This document shows positions 1-10,815 of a stretch of 64,000 nt of DNA, piece by piece. The DNA comes from Trichuris trichiura (taxonomy: Eukaryota; Nematoda; Enoplea; Trichinellida; Trichuridae), in contig JBAJFE010000004.1 of assembly GCA_037903355.1 (NCBI GenBank), positions 4,882,001 through 4,946,000 on the forward strand. The letters are read 5' to 3'. Within the stretch, counting starts at the first letter, position 1, and the number at the start of each line of letters is the position of its first letter. The position numbers were made by a program, and so were the translations under genes. Below the pieces are notes generated by a model that was not told the origin of the DNA, did no database searches, and saw only the letters and a list, made by a program, of their open reading frames with translations.

Positions 1-54
1 TATTCTTGTAGAAACTGTTCCGTGTATATATTGATTTATTGTTTAATTTTCTTC

Positions 55-430
55 TATCGTCACTTGAGGAGCAATGTTTCAGCGGTTTAACACACGGAAA
101 AATACAGCAAAAGTTCCTATGTATTCATTCGTTTTAACAATTAAGAGAAAAAGTCTTTCAAGAAGCGATATGCCAAGCACGAAATCATAGAATGCAGGAG
201 AATGATTGAACTGATACTAGCAATAAATGAAACAACGACCACCGTTACTTTGAAAATCACAAACATTGACGGGAAAAACGATGTTGTGTAGAAAGAATTG
301 CAAGGCGAAGTTGCACAGGTGTATAGCATCAGCAGAACTGCATTGAACGTGAAAACTATTAGGACCTGAGCTACAGAACAAACAATTTCAACAATAATTC
401 AATGAAAAAGGAAAATAACGGTTGTAAGTT
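55..430 (+). repeat. Degenerate PLE terminal repeat, upstream copy
   Basis: This stretch is a diverged direct copy of 1430-1800. Shared landmarks include a GAGCAATGTTTCA.CGG start, GAAAGAATTGC in the middle and CAATGAAAAA near the end. In the downstream copy the same sequence directly follows GIY-YIG-like coding remnants, so I read it as the terminal repeat (pLTR) of a Penelope-like element. Two copies in the same orientation then bracket the eroded body at 430-1430. Divergence is high, with many indels, so the element is old. The assignment rests on position and repetition only. Confidence 0.5.
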
Positions 431-1430
431 CATATTCTTTGTAGTTCTGTAGTTCTTTTGGAGCTTTGGGGCCTACTCTTCATCCGTGTTCAACGATAAC
501 GGCAACGGAAAACCACCATTTTGCAACCATTTTCATCATCCCTATCGCTGAAGACAGACGAGTAGGCTCGAAAGGTTTAAAAAGAAATAGAATTTATTCT
601 AACGAACGTGTGCCACCGGAAGCAAGGCCGCCATAACCAACCCGTGCTCCTTAGTATTCTACTTTGCGCTATTCTAGAAAGAGTAGGACCTCTTCAGCAA
701 CCAAACATAAGTACAACAAGAAGAGCAACTTTACCGTGAAGACGAAAAATCAGAACAGTTTTCGGCTAATAATAGTAGATTAGCTTAGTTCCTAACAGCA
801 ATGAGGAGAACTCGCTATAACTTCTAAATGCACCTTTTCGTGGGAAAGTATCTTTCACTGTTGGAAAAGAAAACAATGGGGAGACGTCATTTGCAAAACA
901 CGTTGACGGAAAAATTTATAACGGTTATGAACGACGTTACACATAGAGCTTATACTGCAGATGAGCAGCTGATTTTCCAATGTTATTACCTCTGAGAAGT
1001 CATTACAAACAGCATACATGGCACATCAGAGCAAAGCCAATAGACGAGAACGAATTCATCGCCGAAGAACTAAATGATCTTTGAAAGACAATTGAAGAAG
1101 ACAGATTTTTAACAAATCCCACACCAACTATCACTGATAGGAAACAGCGGAACGAAAACCATAACCGTAAATGATCATTTCAGACATCGCTACATTAGGG
1201 GAAAAGATAAGGGAATTAGGAAAATCACTTAAATTTTACCTAAAGAACAAAAAGGTCATCCAATATCTACTCCATAATCTGAAGCGACAAACTCTTAGTT
1301 TCGGAGGACAAACGTTAAGGCGTCTCGTACAAAGTTGAATGCAGCTGTTCGAACCTTTATGCAGAAGAAACTGAGCTAAACGCAAGTGAGCGATTCAAAG
1401 GACATAAGAAACATTTAATCGGGTTCAAAT
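430..1430 (+). pseudogene. Eroded Penelope-like element body with GIY-YIG remnant
   Basis: No open frame survives, but conceptual translation between about 1180 and 1420 gives short PLE-like blocks. These include GEKIRELGKSLKFYLKNKK, the region between reverse transcriptase and endonuclease, and then GVSYKVECSCSNLYAEET, which parallels the GIY-YIG start of the cleaner copies at 9988 and 62908. Stops and frame changes interrupt everything. The second eroded copy at 3130-3900 matches it at DNA level around 980-1140 and 1200-1350. Intact PLE proteins combine reverse transcriptase with a GIY-YIG endonuclease; this copy is dead. Confidence 0.5.
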
Positions 1431-1800
1431 ATATTCATTTGAAGAGCAATGTTTCACCGGTTTAACACATTGAGCATTATAACAAAAAATTACATACGTA
1501 CATTCATGAAAAACGCTTACCAGGGGCGACGTGATTAACAAAAATTCAGTCTGCAAAAATTAATAAACCTACGCGGCCAATAAACAACTCAACAATGATT
1601 CCTCGTTATTGCTATTTTTGAAAACCATAAACGCTGATAAGAAAATTCTGTTGTGCGGAAAGAATTGCTGTGCAAAATTGCACTGTTCTATAGCATGTGC
1701 AGAATCGTTTTGAACATGAAACCTGTTAGAGTCTCAGCTATAGGATGAATAATTAAAACAAGTAATCAATGAAAAAATGGAAAAGAAAAAATGGTTATAA
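1430..1800 (+). repeat. Degenerate PLE terminal repeat, downstream copy
   Basis: This is the partner of the repeat at 55-430, in the same orientation, and follows the GIY-YIG-like remnant that ends near 1425. The spacing of about 1.4 kb between the two copies gives the layout terminal repeat, body, terminal repeat. Confidence 0.5.
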
Positions 1801-1903
1801 CTCCGTACTTCCATAAATCAGAGCAAGAGAAAACCAACCGTTCTGTGCCCGCACCCACCGCTGATGTGAACAACCCGTGGTTTGGCCTTGCATGGCCTTA
1901 ATC

Positions 1904-2068
1904 CAGTGTTTCTCAACGTGGGCCCTGGGGCCCCTGGGAGATTTTAGGGGAGCCCTGGAGGATAATGCGGCAGGACATTGTCCCAATAAACGGTGGGCCC
2001 TTACAAAGATTAGGGGGCCCTGACAAGGCCTAGGGGAGCTCTGGGGCAAAAAAGGTTGAGAAACTATG
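1904..2068. mobile_element. hAT-family MITE (165 bp)
   Basis: The left end starts CAGTGTTTCTCAAC and the right end closes with GTTGAGAAACTATG, so the termini are inverted repeats with one or two mismatches. The flanks CCTTAATC (1896-1903) and CCTTAACC (2069-2076) are an 8-bp target duplication with one mismatch. The CAGTGTTTCTCAAC terminus and 8-bp duplication are typical of hAT elements. The inside is G/C-rich with repeated GGGCCC and CCTGGGG words and has no coding capacity. Confidence 0.8.
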
Positions 2069-2115
2069 CCTTAACCTAAAACTACCCGTAGGGCGGTGTG
2101 ACTGTGGTCCCCTCC

Positions 2116-2425
2116 TGTTATACAGCCGTGCCCAGGTTTGCAGAAGGTCACCCTGCTTGAGCTCACGGTCCCTATACTTTGTTATCTCCCTGGACTATTG
2201 TCCTTCCATGGGTCATGGTCTCTCCAGGGTCATTCGCCCAAGTAGGGAGCAACGGCGGTCTATATAAACGGCTGTCGCGAGAATGGTTTTGGGTCGCCGA
2301 ATTGATCGTATTGCTGTCGTACCACCATTGCTGTTCTGTACCGTATACACCAAGTTAACCAGAATACCCTTTCAATAAAAGACTTATATCTGTCGTATAT
2401 CGTTGCAACAAGCTCTGCTCCTACA
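2116..2425 (+). mobile_element. Solo LTR candidate (310 bp)
   Basis: The segment begins TGTTAT and ends CTACA, giving TG...CA termini. It holds a TATA box (TATATAA at 2261-2267) and, about 110 bases later, an AATAAA signal at 2374, the usual promoter and polyadenylation layout of an LTR. Flanks CCTCC and CCTTC could be a 5-bp target duplication with one mismatch. No internal retrotransposon sequence adjoins it, so it would be a recombined solo LTR. The boundaries are less certain than the promoter layout. Confidence 0.45.
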
Positions 2426-2429
2426 CCTT

Positions 2430-2999
2430 CTGTCCCTAAAATGCTGAAACCATTGTACCTTCCCGCTTAATACACAATCTATCGGTCGACATTCTCTTCG
2501 AGGCACTTTATTTGCTACGAAACGAAATAAAACGCACGGGCTCAAACGTCACCGGAAAGCTTCCTCCTCCAATCCGGAACTCTCTCGCGTCACCTGTCTG
2601 CCTTCTTTTTTATCGTGTTTTGATCCACAATTTTCTCATACAGGTCAGCGAGCCCAACTATGAGAATGTGATGCATACTCCAGTCTCTGCACCGTTATAA
2701 TACTTACTCTCGTAATGTTAAGAACATTTATTTTAGTACCGCCGAGGACGGGTCGCGCGCAGCCCAACAGCTACGGAATCTTATTAAAAATTTTGTACTT
2801 TAATGGGAGGAATTTCGTAATAAGAAACATTTGAAACATGATAAAATGGCATACCTATAAATTAAGAAATATTCGTATTACAAACAAGCCATTTTCAGAA
2901 GGAGAAAGCTTTTGTAGCAAATCCAGCACGACCTATGCTTCAGATGCGTAGCTGATCCTCCAATATTATTATCTATGAGCCAATAAAAACAACTGGGAA
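2430..2999. other. No gene recognised
   Basis: I see no coding signal with family resemblance and no repeat structure here. It lies between the solo LTR candidate and the PLE-tail fragment. Confidence 0.4.
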
Positions 3000-3262
3000 A
3001 GTCTCTCGCAGGTAAGTGACTGCGCTGAAGACGGGGACAGGTGATCCCCGAAAGCTTCGCAATTAAACAATTTTTGAACGGGTAGCTTTTCCGTACAATA
3101 ATGTTGATACACACACCCGTTAAAAGAAACTATGCTTTCAAAGCTATCTCTGAGCCGTCACTACAGACTCTATATAAAGCATATTAGTGCAACGTTAACA
3201 CAGCACAATGAATTTATTCCTGAAGAATTAAATGATTCCTGAAAGACGATCAAGGAAGAGGG
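3000..3262 (+). mobile_element. PLE tail and left part of an interrupted PLE copy
   Basis: Positions 3025-3053 carry the hairpin found at the 3' end of the better PLE copies, followed by a tail with TTTTCCGTAC and a short CA run (3108-3117) like the one at 34442-34490. From about 3130 the sequence matches 980-1140 of the first eroded PLE, then stops at 3262 where a solo LTR has inserted. The match resumes at 3606. Confidence 0.5.
3025..3053 (+). other. Hammerhead-like PLE hairpin
   Basis: A CTGAAGA box, one C, a GGGGA/TCCCC stem and then GAAA. The core boxes resemble a hammerhead ribozyme, but stems I and III are not evident. Confidence 0.4.
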
Positions 3263-3605
3263 TGTTATGTATTTGAAGATACCGCCGCCTTATTTCCCAG
3301 CACGCACATTTGCCTCATCACTTCACACCTGCATGCATTCCTTACGCACATGAACGCACTCAGCAGGTCGTGACCGCTCCATTAATCCCCTTTGCATGCT
3401 TGAGTCGGTTTCTGTTAATCCTGTGAAAGAGCTGACCCACTCACCTCCCCTTGTAGCTATTTATGGAGACTGTTCATCCTGTCTGGCAGTCTCTGTCTGG
3501 GTTTCTCGTCTCTAACGTCTGTACTCCGCGTGATAACTTATACTCAATAAACGGTTATTGGTATGTCTCAGAGTGTGTTGTCAGCAGCAAAGCTAAGACA
3601 CAACA
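3263..3605 (+). mobile_element. Solo LTR (343 bp) inserted in a PLE
   Basis: It starts TGTTATG and ends GACACAACA. The bases AGAGGG occur on both sides (3257-3262 and 3606-3611), consistent with a 5-6 bp target duplication. A TATTTATGG promoter-like box lies near 3459 and AATAAA near 3546. Removing it joins two halves of a PLE copy that align continuously with 1100-1350, which independently supports the insertion boundaries. Its LTR superfamily cannot be assigned without internal sequence. Confidence 0.7.
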
Positions 3606-3900
3606 AGAGGGGTTTTCAACAGACCCGATAGAACAGATCACTGATAAAAGATTCAGCCGTCGGCAGTTTTCTACAGGGGAGTGAACACCAATGCCATACT
3701 TGATTCTTCCACGACATCGCTAGATTATGGGAAAGAAAGAACAACTGGGAAAGTCTCTTGAATTTCAATCAGAGTTCAAAAAGATCGCCTAGTAACTGTC
3801 CCACATTCTGGAGCGACAAACCCTTAGTTGCGAGGCATAACCGCATGGCATCACGTACGAAATTGAATGGAGCTGCTCAGTAGGAACACTAGCATAGACT
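3606..3900 (+). pseudogene. Right half of the interrupted PLE copy
   Basis: From about 3640 this aligns with 1140-1350: GACATCGCTA, GGGAAAGTCTC and GGAGCGACAAAC recur with small changes. Translation near 3840-3885 gives a weak GITYEIEWSCS, matching the GIY-YIG start of other copies. There is no open frame. Confidence 0.45.
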
Positions 3901-4299
3901 AAATTTGCGCTGGAGACTGGAATCGTGCCCTCCTGAAAACTTCGCTTCATGAAAGTTTCCACAGGCTCGAAATTCCGTACCTCAATTACGCAATAAGTAC
4001 TTATACTGTTATAGTTGTTCTATAGAGAGTTATGGATCAGACCGACGAAACAACAAACCACCAAATTGCAATCTCTTGGACGAAGAACAGAAAAAATTAC
4101 AATCTTGTTACAAGGCACGATACGTTTAAAAACTTTAAACAAAACTGTGATAGAATTGCCGCGGGAGAGCGTGGCTGCTTCAACGATTCCTTGAGTTTGT
4201 GCGGTGGAGTTTACTGCGGAAGATATGCGTGGCATAATAATTGTACACAACGATATACGCAATGGTCAGTCGTTCGGTCTGCTCTTCCGTCTGCTCCTC

Positions 4300-4720
4300 T
4301 ACCCGTTGGCACTCGTGCTTTATACCCCTCTGCAGTTGTTTTGCAGAGGGATTATGGGCGTTAATCCGCTTCTGTCGCCGCTTGAGGCGGTTGACCTACA
4401 AGGATTACGCCCAAGCACTTGCATCTCTACGCTGCATGCGGCATTTCGGTAATAGGCGGATTACCGGGAGCGCGCATGCCTATGTGCCACGGGCAGCCGT
4501 TTGGTGGACCAGGAATAGCTGCCACCCGCCTGCGTCCGCAGCTTGAAGTGCCATGCCTTGGCATTCATTAAACGTGCGGATTAAGCCGCACAGGCGGTCG
4601 TGGCGGGTTCTTGAAAGGCAGGATTCAGCGAGATCAAACGCGCCTACCCAATTAGCAGGTAGGGAGCCCAGGGAGAGCGAGCCAGCCTTCCCAATTAGCA
4701 GGTAGGGAGCCGACTTGTTT
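4300..4720. repeat. GC-rich patch with a 22-bp direct repeat
   Basis: This island is visibly richer in G/C than its surroundings. CCCAATTAGCAGGTAGGGAG begins at 4647 and again at 4690, and each copy contains a CCTACC-like/GGTAGG inverted pair. Short GCGGATTA words recur near 4357, 4457 and 4577 in both orientations. Open frames cross it on both strands but resemble no family I know. It could be part of an unrecognised DNA transposon; no termini were found. Confidence 0.35.
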
Positions 4721-5480
4721 ACCACAAAAACATAGGCAAACTCAGGGATATTCATGAAAGTTAGAACGATAACTATGGTAAAAACGATTCTAAGAGCCTT
4801 TTCAGCCGAAACTTTACGCAAGAACTCAGCAATAGTCGAAAGACGGAGTATTAACTACTAAGAGACTACCACCTAAATAATTTCGTACGAAGCCTTGGAT
4901 AACGCACAGCATTTATCAATCTCAATCTTACCTTGATGCGAAATGAGACAGCTTGCGTTGAATTACCGACTCTTCGTCTATTATTCACCGCGACCAAAAT
5001 CAAATACCGATAAGAAAAGTATGCAGGTTCAGCTATCGACAACCTGACCGTATTTTGTAATTTTAAAATATTTAACGTAGCAGAGTTAAGGATTCTTTTA
5101 GCTGCAAAAGTGTTCTTTCATGTTTTCATCGACTGCTCACTCATCAGCTTTTTCACCGACATTCGAGAAAGGATTCCACATTTTTTTGTTCATTCTACGA
5201 CTTGTTCAATTCTTGATATTGTAGCAATTCCTGCCAGCTCTGGCCAGCCGAAACGATTTTCAGCTTAGGGCTACGATAGTCTCCAGCGGTGACTAAGGGA
5301 CAGAAGTCAGAGTGTGACAGAGGAGTGAGCGAGTCGGTTGGTCGCTGTGTTGTGTTCGTGTCGCCTGAGAGAAAGTAAGCGTTTGAGCGACCCCTCGTAG
5401 CGTGTATCCTGCGTCCTCGTAGGATGGAACCTCTCTCGTAACGACGGTTCGTTACAATATTAATTCCAATTCCACTGCCA
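4721..5480. other. No gene recognised
   Basis: AT-rich sequence without a supported gene or repeat. Confidence 0.35.
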
Positions 5481-5640
5481 AGGTAATCATGTTCGGACAT
5501 GAACGAACATGTTCAATCCTGTTCATTCCTGTTCAGACATGTTCGATCCTGTTCAATCCTGTTCGTTCCTGTTAAATCATGTTTGAACATGTTCAATCAT
5601 GTTCAGACATGTTCAAACATGTTCAGATCGGTTGCGTTTG
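5481..5640 (+). repeat. Decamer minisatellite (about 16 units, period exactly 10 bp)
   Basis: GTTC recurs every 10 bases in register from 5491 to about 5630; the units are variants of GTTCAATCCT and GTTCAGACAT. Neighbouring units often form GAACATGTTC, a 10-bp palindrome. A frame runs through it, giving a Cys/Ser/Val/Phe-rich peptide, but that follows from the repeat and is not evidence of a gene. Confidence 0.85.
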
Positions 5641-7321
5641 CGTATATACAGAAATGCAGTTCTTGTTCAAAGGTTTTTTATATAGACTCACAAGGTGCTG
5701 TTCTGTTTCGCGTATAGTCTTGGGTTCCTTTTAGGCTTACAGATTATCGTCAGATTTGGTCAAGTTTGTCAAGTTACGTTGATTTTTGTAGTTCTGTTCA
5801 GTTTCCGCCTGCATTGTATGGTTCGTTTCATTTATCCGATGATAGAATTTTTCTACATGATGCATTGATCCTGGAAAGTGCTGTAACTGACACGTTGTGA
5901 GAAGCTGCCAAGATCATCTCTGCAAAGACGATGGTATGCTCTGATGTAGTGTGCAAACGAGATATTTACTCGTTGGGCTTCCGTTGATGAAACGAATGGA
6001 CAGCGATCCATAATATACTCTTCTCTCTGCCCATTTCCGTTCTAGAATATTGCGAACATGGTCAGCATGAGCAATGATCTGACGTCTCCTAACCTTCATC
6101 TCAGTACATGAGAAGTTTTCTCCCGCACAGACATGGCGGATAAGCTTTGACACCTCCCTCATGTAAATTCTCACAATGGACGCCGCGTGGTGTATAGATA
6201 TACCCACTCCTTGTTCCTCTTGCTCTGTTGACTAGACATACGGATTACAAAAACTAAGGCCGGGAAGCAATGGTGTCTTTTGTGTCCCATACGTGAGATG
6301 ATGGACGTTCAGACAGCGATCCACGGGTGAGCAACGATGTCCAGACAGTGTAGCTATTCGCATAGTTGAGCAGCTAAACACGTACTGTCTGAGTATCCAC
6401 GACATAGCAACATCGTGGCAGTTCCCGACGATAGACTGAATTCGAACTACCAGAAGAGTCACCGTCCTCCATTCTAGTATTTTCCTATAAGCGTATCCCA
6501 CCTTAATCTTTCCATCTTCTTTTCACCAATTCTTTCTTTCTTTGGGCTGATGATATGAGGCTTTGCTTACGGCTCAAACAAATAAATGTAAGGCTAAATA
6601 AGTAAAACTGAAAGACCAATAGCGAAAAACAAAATTAGCATTTTCACCTCTTGACTTAAAATGTCATTTAGAATGCTTCAGTGCAATGGCAAAATTCAAA
6701 TCGGTTGCTTACTGGATCCTGTTTTGCATTGACTTTCACATCTCAAAGTGCCGTTGCTGACGCATTGTAGATTGTTTTCATCAATAAAGAAAGCTGCATC
6801 CAGTCACGGCACTGTTGGCATCTTTTTTACTGGCTTCTACAATCGAAGTCCGCAGTTGTTATTTAGTTATTCATGCTTTCTATTATGTTGTTAGGTTTGC
6901 TTGGTGTTGCTTGAGCCTATGGGGCACTGTGTTTAGCCAGTTTCTCTGAAGTAGGTAACCCTACAGTTGCATATGCCGTTGTAGATAGTGCCTGGTTTTT
7001 ATACAGCGCAATTTTGGTCCGATAAAAACGTTGATAAAGACTCAATTAGAGCAAGGCGGCGGACATTTCCCGTGTGCCGCTGTCTGCAAGCACTCGTCTT
7101 TGTGCACTAAATACTTGCATTTGATTCAGCATTTTGAGGTGGAGAGTTCAAAGAAGCTTAAATGATGAGATGGTCATGAATAATTTAAAGGTCTATGAAC
7201 TCATAGAAGGACATCCTACATGTCATTACATGGAACCAAGCATGTCTTAGAGCGCTGCACGGGCAATTTCTAATTTTTTTAGCTCACACTTGGTGACGGA
7301 GGTTGTACACATTATTTAAAA
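5641..7321. other. No gene recognised
   Basis: Two minus-strand open frames of about 90-97 codons (5914-6207 and 6232-6501) have no recognisable domain or adjoining splice context. I see nothing else to annotate. Confidence 0.35.
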
Positions 7322-8283
7322 CAGTTGAACCTCCTAGGTTCACCATCTCTGTATGTCGACCACCTCCTAGGTTGACCGAATTTTTACCAGTTGATTTGTC
7401 CGCACGTTAATAAGCGCAAGGACAACCTCCGTAAATAGGAAGTTGACCGCTTTAGCCGTGACCTGGTATATGGACGCAATGCTAGTCTGCTCTGTGTCAG
7501 TCGCTAGCAGCTGTTAACCGTCATTGCCTCAATGTGCTATTACTCAACGTATCGAAGTTTTTCATTATCGTGCAGTGGAGATTCCTGATAAAAGAACCGG
7601 TTCCGTTGCTTTGATGATGTTTTTTTATGCTTGCCCGCGCAGGTTGCCCGTTTTCTCGTTCACACGACCACTCGCCTAAGCGTCAACAGCATTCTCCCAA
7701 GTCGCGAAATACGAAAAATCGAGCTCAAGTAAGCTCACCTAGTAGTACCTTTGTATTCGCTCGCGTCGAGCTCAATTGTGTTCATTGAATTTGCTGTAAT
7801 CGTGCAGCAGGTGGCCTTAACATGTCTTTGCGAGTACAGATAATACAGGTTACGCAGTAATAGACGTAGTAGTAGCTACCAAGCTGGTTACAGTTTGCAC
7901 TATGACCGAACGGAAAGAATCGAGAGAGTTGGCACAGAAAAATGAGATGAAAAATGCTTAGAGATGTTGAGCGGGGAAGCCAGCGCTGAGTTCGCCCGTA
8001 CCGCTTATGTTTGTAGTAAGAAGAAGCACCAGACTATAATTGACACCTTTTTCAGCAAGCATTGTTGCCGCTAAAAAGCTTATGCATGAATTTACAATGC
8101 TATTTTAGTGCATCTTGCCATTTAGCAGACCTTCAATAGATGCTGTGCAACGGAATAAAGCGCATACAGATACTAATCTATTCAGCCGAGCCACTTATAC
8201 CCACCGCCTCCATATGTTTACCACCTCCTATGTTGACTAGTTTTCCCAGTCTTTTGGGTGGTCAACTTACGGAAGTTCAACTG
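7322..8283 (+). mobile_element. Tigger/pogo-like DNA transposon remnant
   Basis: The left end CAGTTGAACCTCC and the right end GGAAGTTCAACTG are inverted copies, and the pairing extends outward into ATTTAAAA/TTTTAAAT. Subterminal GTTGACCACC-type words recur as in the copies at 21860 and 42467. Near 8015-8060 a translation gives SKKKHQTIIDTFFSKH, which resembles the Lys-rich C-terminal tail of Tigger/pogo transposases. No open transposase remains. TA duplication is the rule for the family and is visible at the 21860 copy. Confidence 0.6.
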
Positions 8284-8349
8284 TTTTAAATTGTGCGACT
8301 GAAAAGCCAGCATTCGTAGAAACAGTTAAAACGGACGGACGAGCACTTA

Positions 8350-10350
8350 TTGCCTTCTCATCATTTAACCTTCTTTAATCTCCCTATCTTATCTCTCGTA
8401 AGTTCGAGCCCCTTACAAGAAGGTGACATAACAGTTCTCAATAAAGGCCTTAACTTTGTCGTCACTCCGCGTCATACCCCTATCCTAGACTTCATTGCGT
8501 CCACAGAGCTTGGACTCCCTTGGGTGGATGAACAAAGGACAACGGATATCAAGCAGGTAATATCCTCGTTAATACTAGGGTACAGATACGGGAAGACAAA
8601 CTTACTAAGGTCGGAATATCACACCCTAAAGCAATTGAAGTCGAGAGCAGACATAGTGATTACGGAAGTTGACAGGGGCAACGTGGTGGTATTGATGGAC
8701 AAGTCCTTTCATTTAGACGAGATGCCCGCTCTTCTTATAACACAGTTTATAATCCTATTCAAGGAGACCTACCAAGAATTTGCACAAAACTTTAAAATGC
8801 CCGATTAAGGATTTTTCCTGAGAAACTGAAGATGAAACACTAACCAGAATAGGCAAGAACCAGGGCCCCTTCCGGTTACAAGTGCCCAGAAATGTATGGA
8901 TTGCCCAAAATTCACGAGTTGGATATCCCTTTCCGACCGGTAGTTTCGTCCATTAACAGCATTTCTTCTGAACTTGGCTCATACCTGAAATGACAAATTC
9001 AGCCATTAGTTGGACGACAGCGGTCTACGGTTAAAAAAGCAGGACTTTCTGTGGAGAGGTAAAGCACATAAAATCTCAGTCCTGCAGACTATGGTCAGCT
9101 ATGACGTCAAAGACATATTTACAAGCCTGCCCATACCGGAAACCCTAAAGGTTTTGCTAGAATTACTAAATTCGGATGAAATCATACTTCAGTGTACAAA
9201 ACTCGACCCGTTCCACATTGTAAAACTTTGCTCCTTTGAACGCTGGAGATGAACACCTTCCATTTTCAAGGCTCATTTTATAAACGAGAAAGTAGAGCAC
9301 CGATGGGGAGCCCACTACCACCAGTACTGGCGGAAATGTCCATGGAGTATTTAGAACGCCAAGTGTTTTCTCACACTGACACTGACATTGTTCTCAGGTA
9401 CTTTGAACGATATGTAGGACGATGTCTTTGCAATACTTGAGAGCGGGTACGAAAACAGTTTTCTAAAAATTCTGAACTGTGAATTTCCCAACGTGATAAC
9501 ACCTTCGATTGAAAAAGAGGGGGAAGAAAAAATTCCTTTTCTGGGCATCCTCATCATTTGTTCACAGGTGGGTATAAAAACCGCGATTTACTGAAAACCC
9601 ACGCACTGAGGCAAATATGTGCAGTTCACGTCGCGTCATCCGCGAAACGTTATGACTGAGACATTAGACGGTATGGTTGACCGCGCATTGACCATCTGCG
9701 ATCAGGAATACTTAGGACAAGAACTTGAGCACTTCCTAAGGACGTTTAGAGAAAATGGGTACACTGACCATCTCACCGACTCAACAATTCAACGAAAATT
9801 GGAGGGCAGAACAAGAGCGAAAAGACCTGCTTCAGAGCTGCGCCTCATCCTCTCGTATTACACAGGCCTGGGACAAAAGATTAAAAGGCTTGCGAACAGA
9901 CTGGGCCTCAAGGTCTGGTTCAAAGAAAACCCAAACTTCCATTCCATTTTACGCAACGACAAAGAAAAGGTACTACTGGGGCTATTTTGCGAAATAAAAT
10001 GTGAATGTTCAGCCTTATATATTGGGGAAACGTGTAATACGTTAACTCGCAGATACCATGAACACACGAGGTCCTTAAAGCGGCATGGGAATGCAGTTAA
10101 CCGACTGAACGGAGAATCCTCCAATACATCACGTGGGCGCTCGCCGACACTTGATCAGCGAGACGCGATGGAGCAGGCTGTTCGGACTTCAGCAGTAGCA
10201 CAGCATGCAGCGCAGTGTGCCGGTCAACTGCATAAGAAGGTGCTCCGCAAAGAAGGGCAATTTATGTTCAGAAAGATAAAAGAAACACTTTTAACAAAAT
10301 ATGACACAAAAATTAACAGGGACAGTAGCATCGGAGTAAGCGACTCCTGA
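8350..10350 (+). pseudogene. Penelope-like element: reverse transcriptase plus GIY-YIG endonuclease, inactivated
   Basis: This is the longest PLE in the window. In order: an N-terminal RT region with VLNKGLNFVVTP and EVDRGNVVVLMDKSF; about 8898-8990 YGLPKIHELDIPFRPVVSS; about 9094 SYDVKDIFTSLP, holding the motif A Asp; about 9295 RAPMGSPLPPVLAEM; the catalytic region near 9408; thumb remnants with YxKPTH; and from about 9988 a GIY-YIG domain with CSALYIGETCNTLTRR. A PLE protein copies its RNA at the target and cuts with the GIY-YIG nuclease. Stops near 8806, 8992, 9250 and 9438 and an extra base just before the active-site Asp-Asp codons break the frame. The 3' region to about 10800 holds the hairpin and a tail shared with 34075-34657. 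Confidence 0.85.
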
Positions 10351-10815
10351 GCTAACATCATCAGGGTCACAACCTGCTGCTTTTTACGAGAATCTCCCGT
10401 ACTTGTACAATAATTATGTTCGGCGGTTTCTTGAGAAATTCTCCATTCCCAGAATTCCCCAATTGTTTTGTTCTTTTCTTTTGAAAATATAATTTTTTCT
10501 TTTTTTCCCTTTTTAAAATCTCTCCTCCCCTGATTTCTGTTGTACTTCCCTTTCGTCTGCCTCCTCTTCATTTTTTAATGTTGTAACCCGTTTAAAACCT
10601 CCCAAGAACTTCGCCCTTTAAAGTAATTGGTCTGGCTGGTGATGTGCCAGTATACACTCTGCCATTCTTTCATACGCTGAAGACGGGAACCGGCGTTTCC
10701 CGAAAGTCGCCCCAAATAAACGTTTAACGAGTAGCACCTCCGTATCACTGTTTTGTTCTTTCGCACACTCATTAGAAGGAGCTTCATTTTCAATGGAACT
10801 CCCTATCTTCACACA
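10351..10815 (+). mobile_element. PLE 3' region / terminal repeat
   Basis: Pyrimidine-rich untranslated sequence after the GIY-YIG domain. It aligns along its length with 34075-34657 and, reversed, with 33253-33690. Shared landmarks are CCCCAATTGTTTTGTTC, the hairpin at 10677 and the tail TTAGAAGGA followed by TTTTCAA near 10790. It marks the 3' end of the element. Confidence 0.65.
10677..10705 (+). other. Hammerhead-like PLE hairpin
   Basis: CTGAAGA, an extra C, a GGGAAC stem pairing with GTTTCCC, then GAAA. ACG before the first box could pair with CGT at 10718, a possible short stem I. Confidence 0.45.

Noticed and set aside
4020..4546. Overlapping 80-110-codon frames on both strands considered as a gene
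   Set aside because: Frames overlap in several registers because of local GC richness; no recognisable domain or splice signals.
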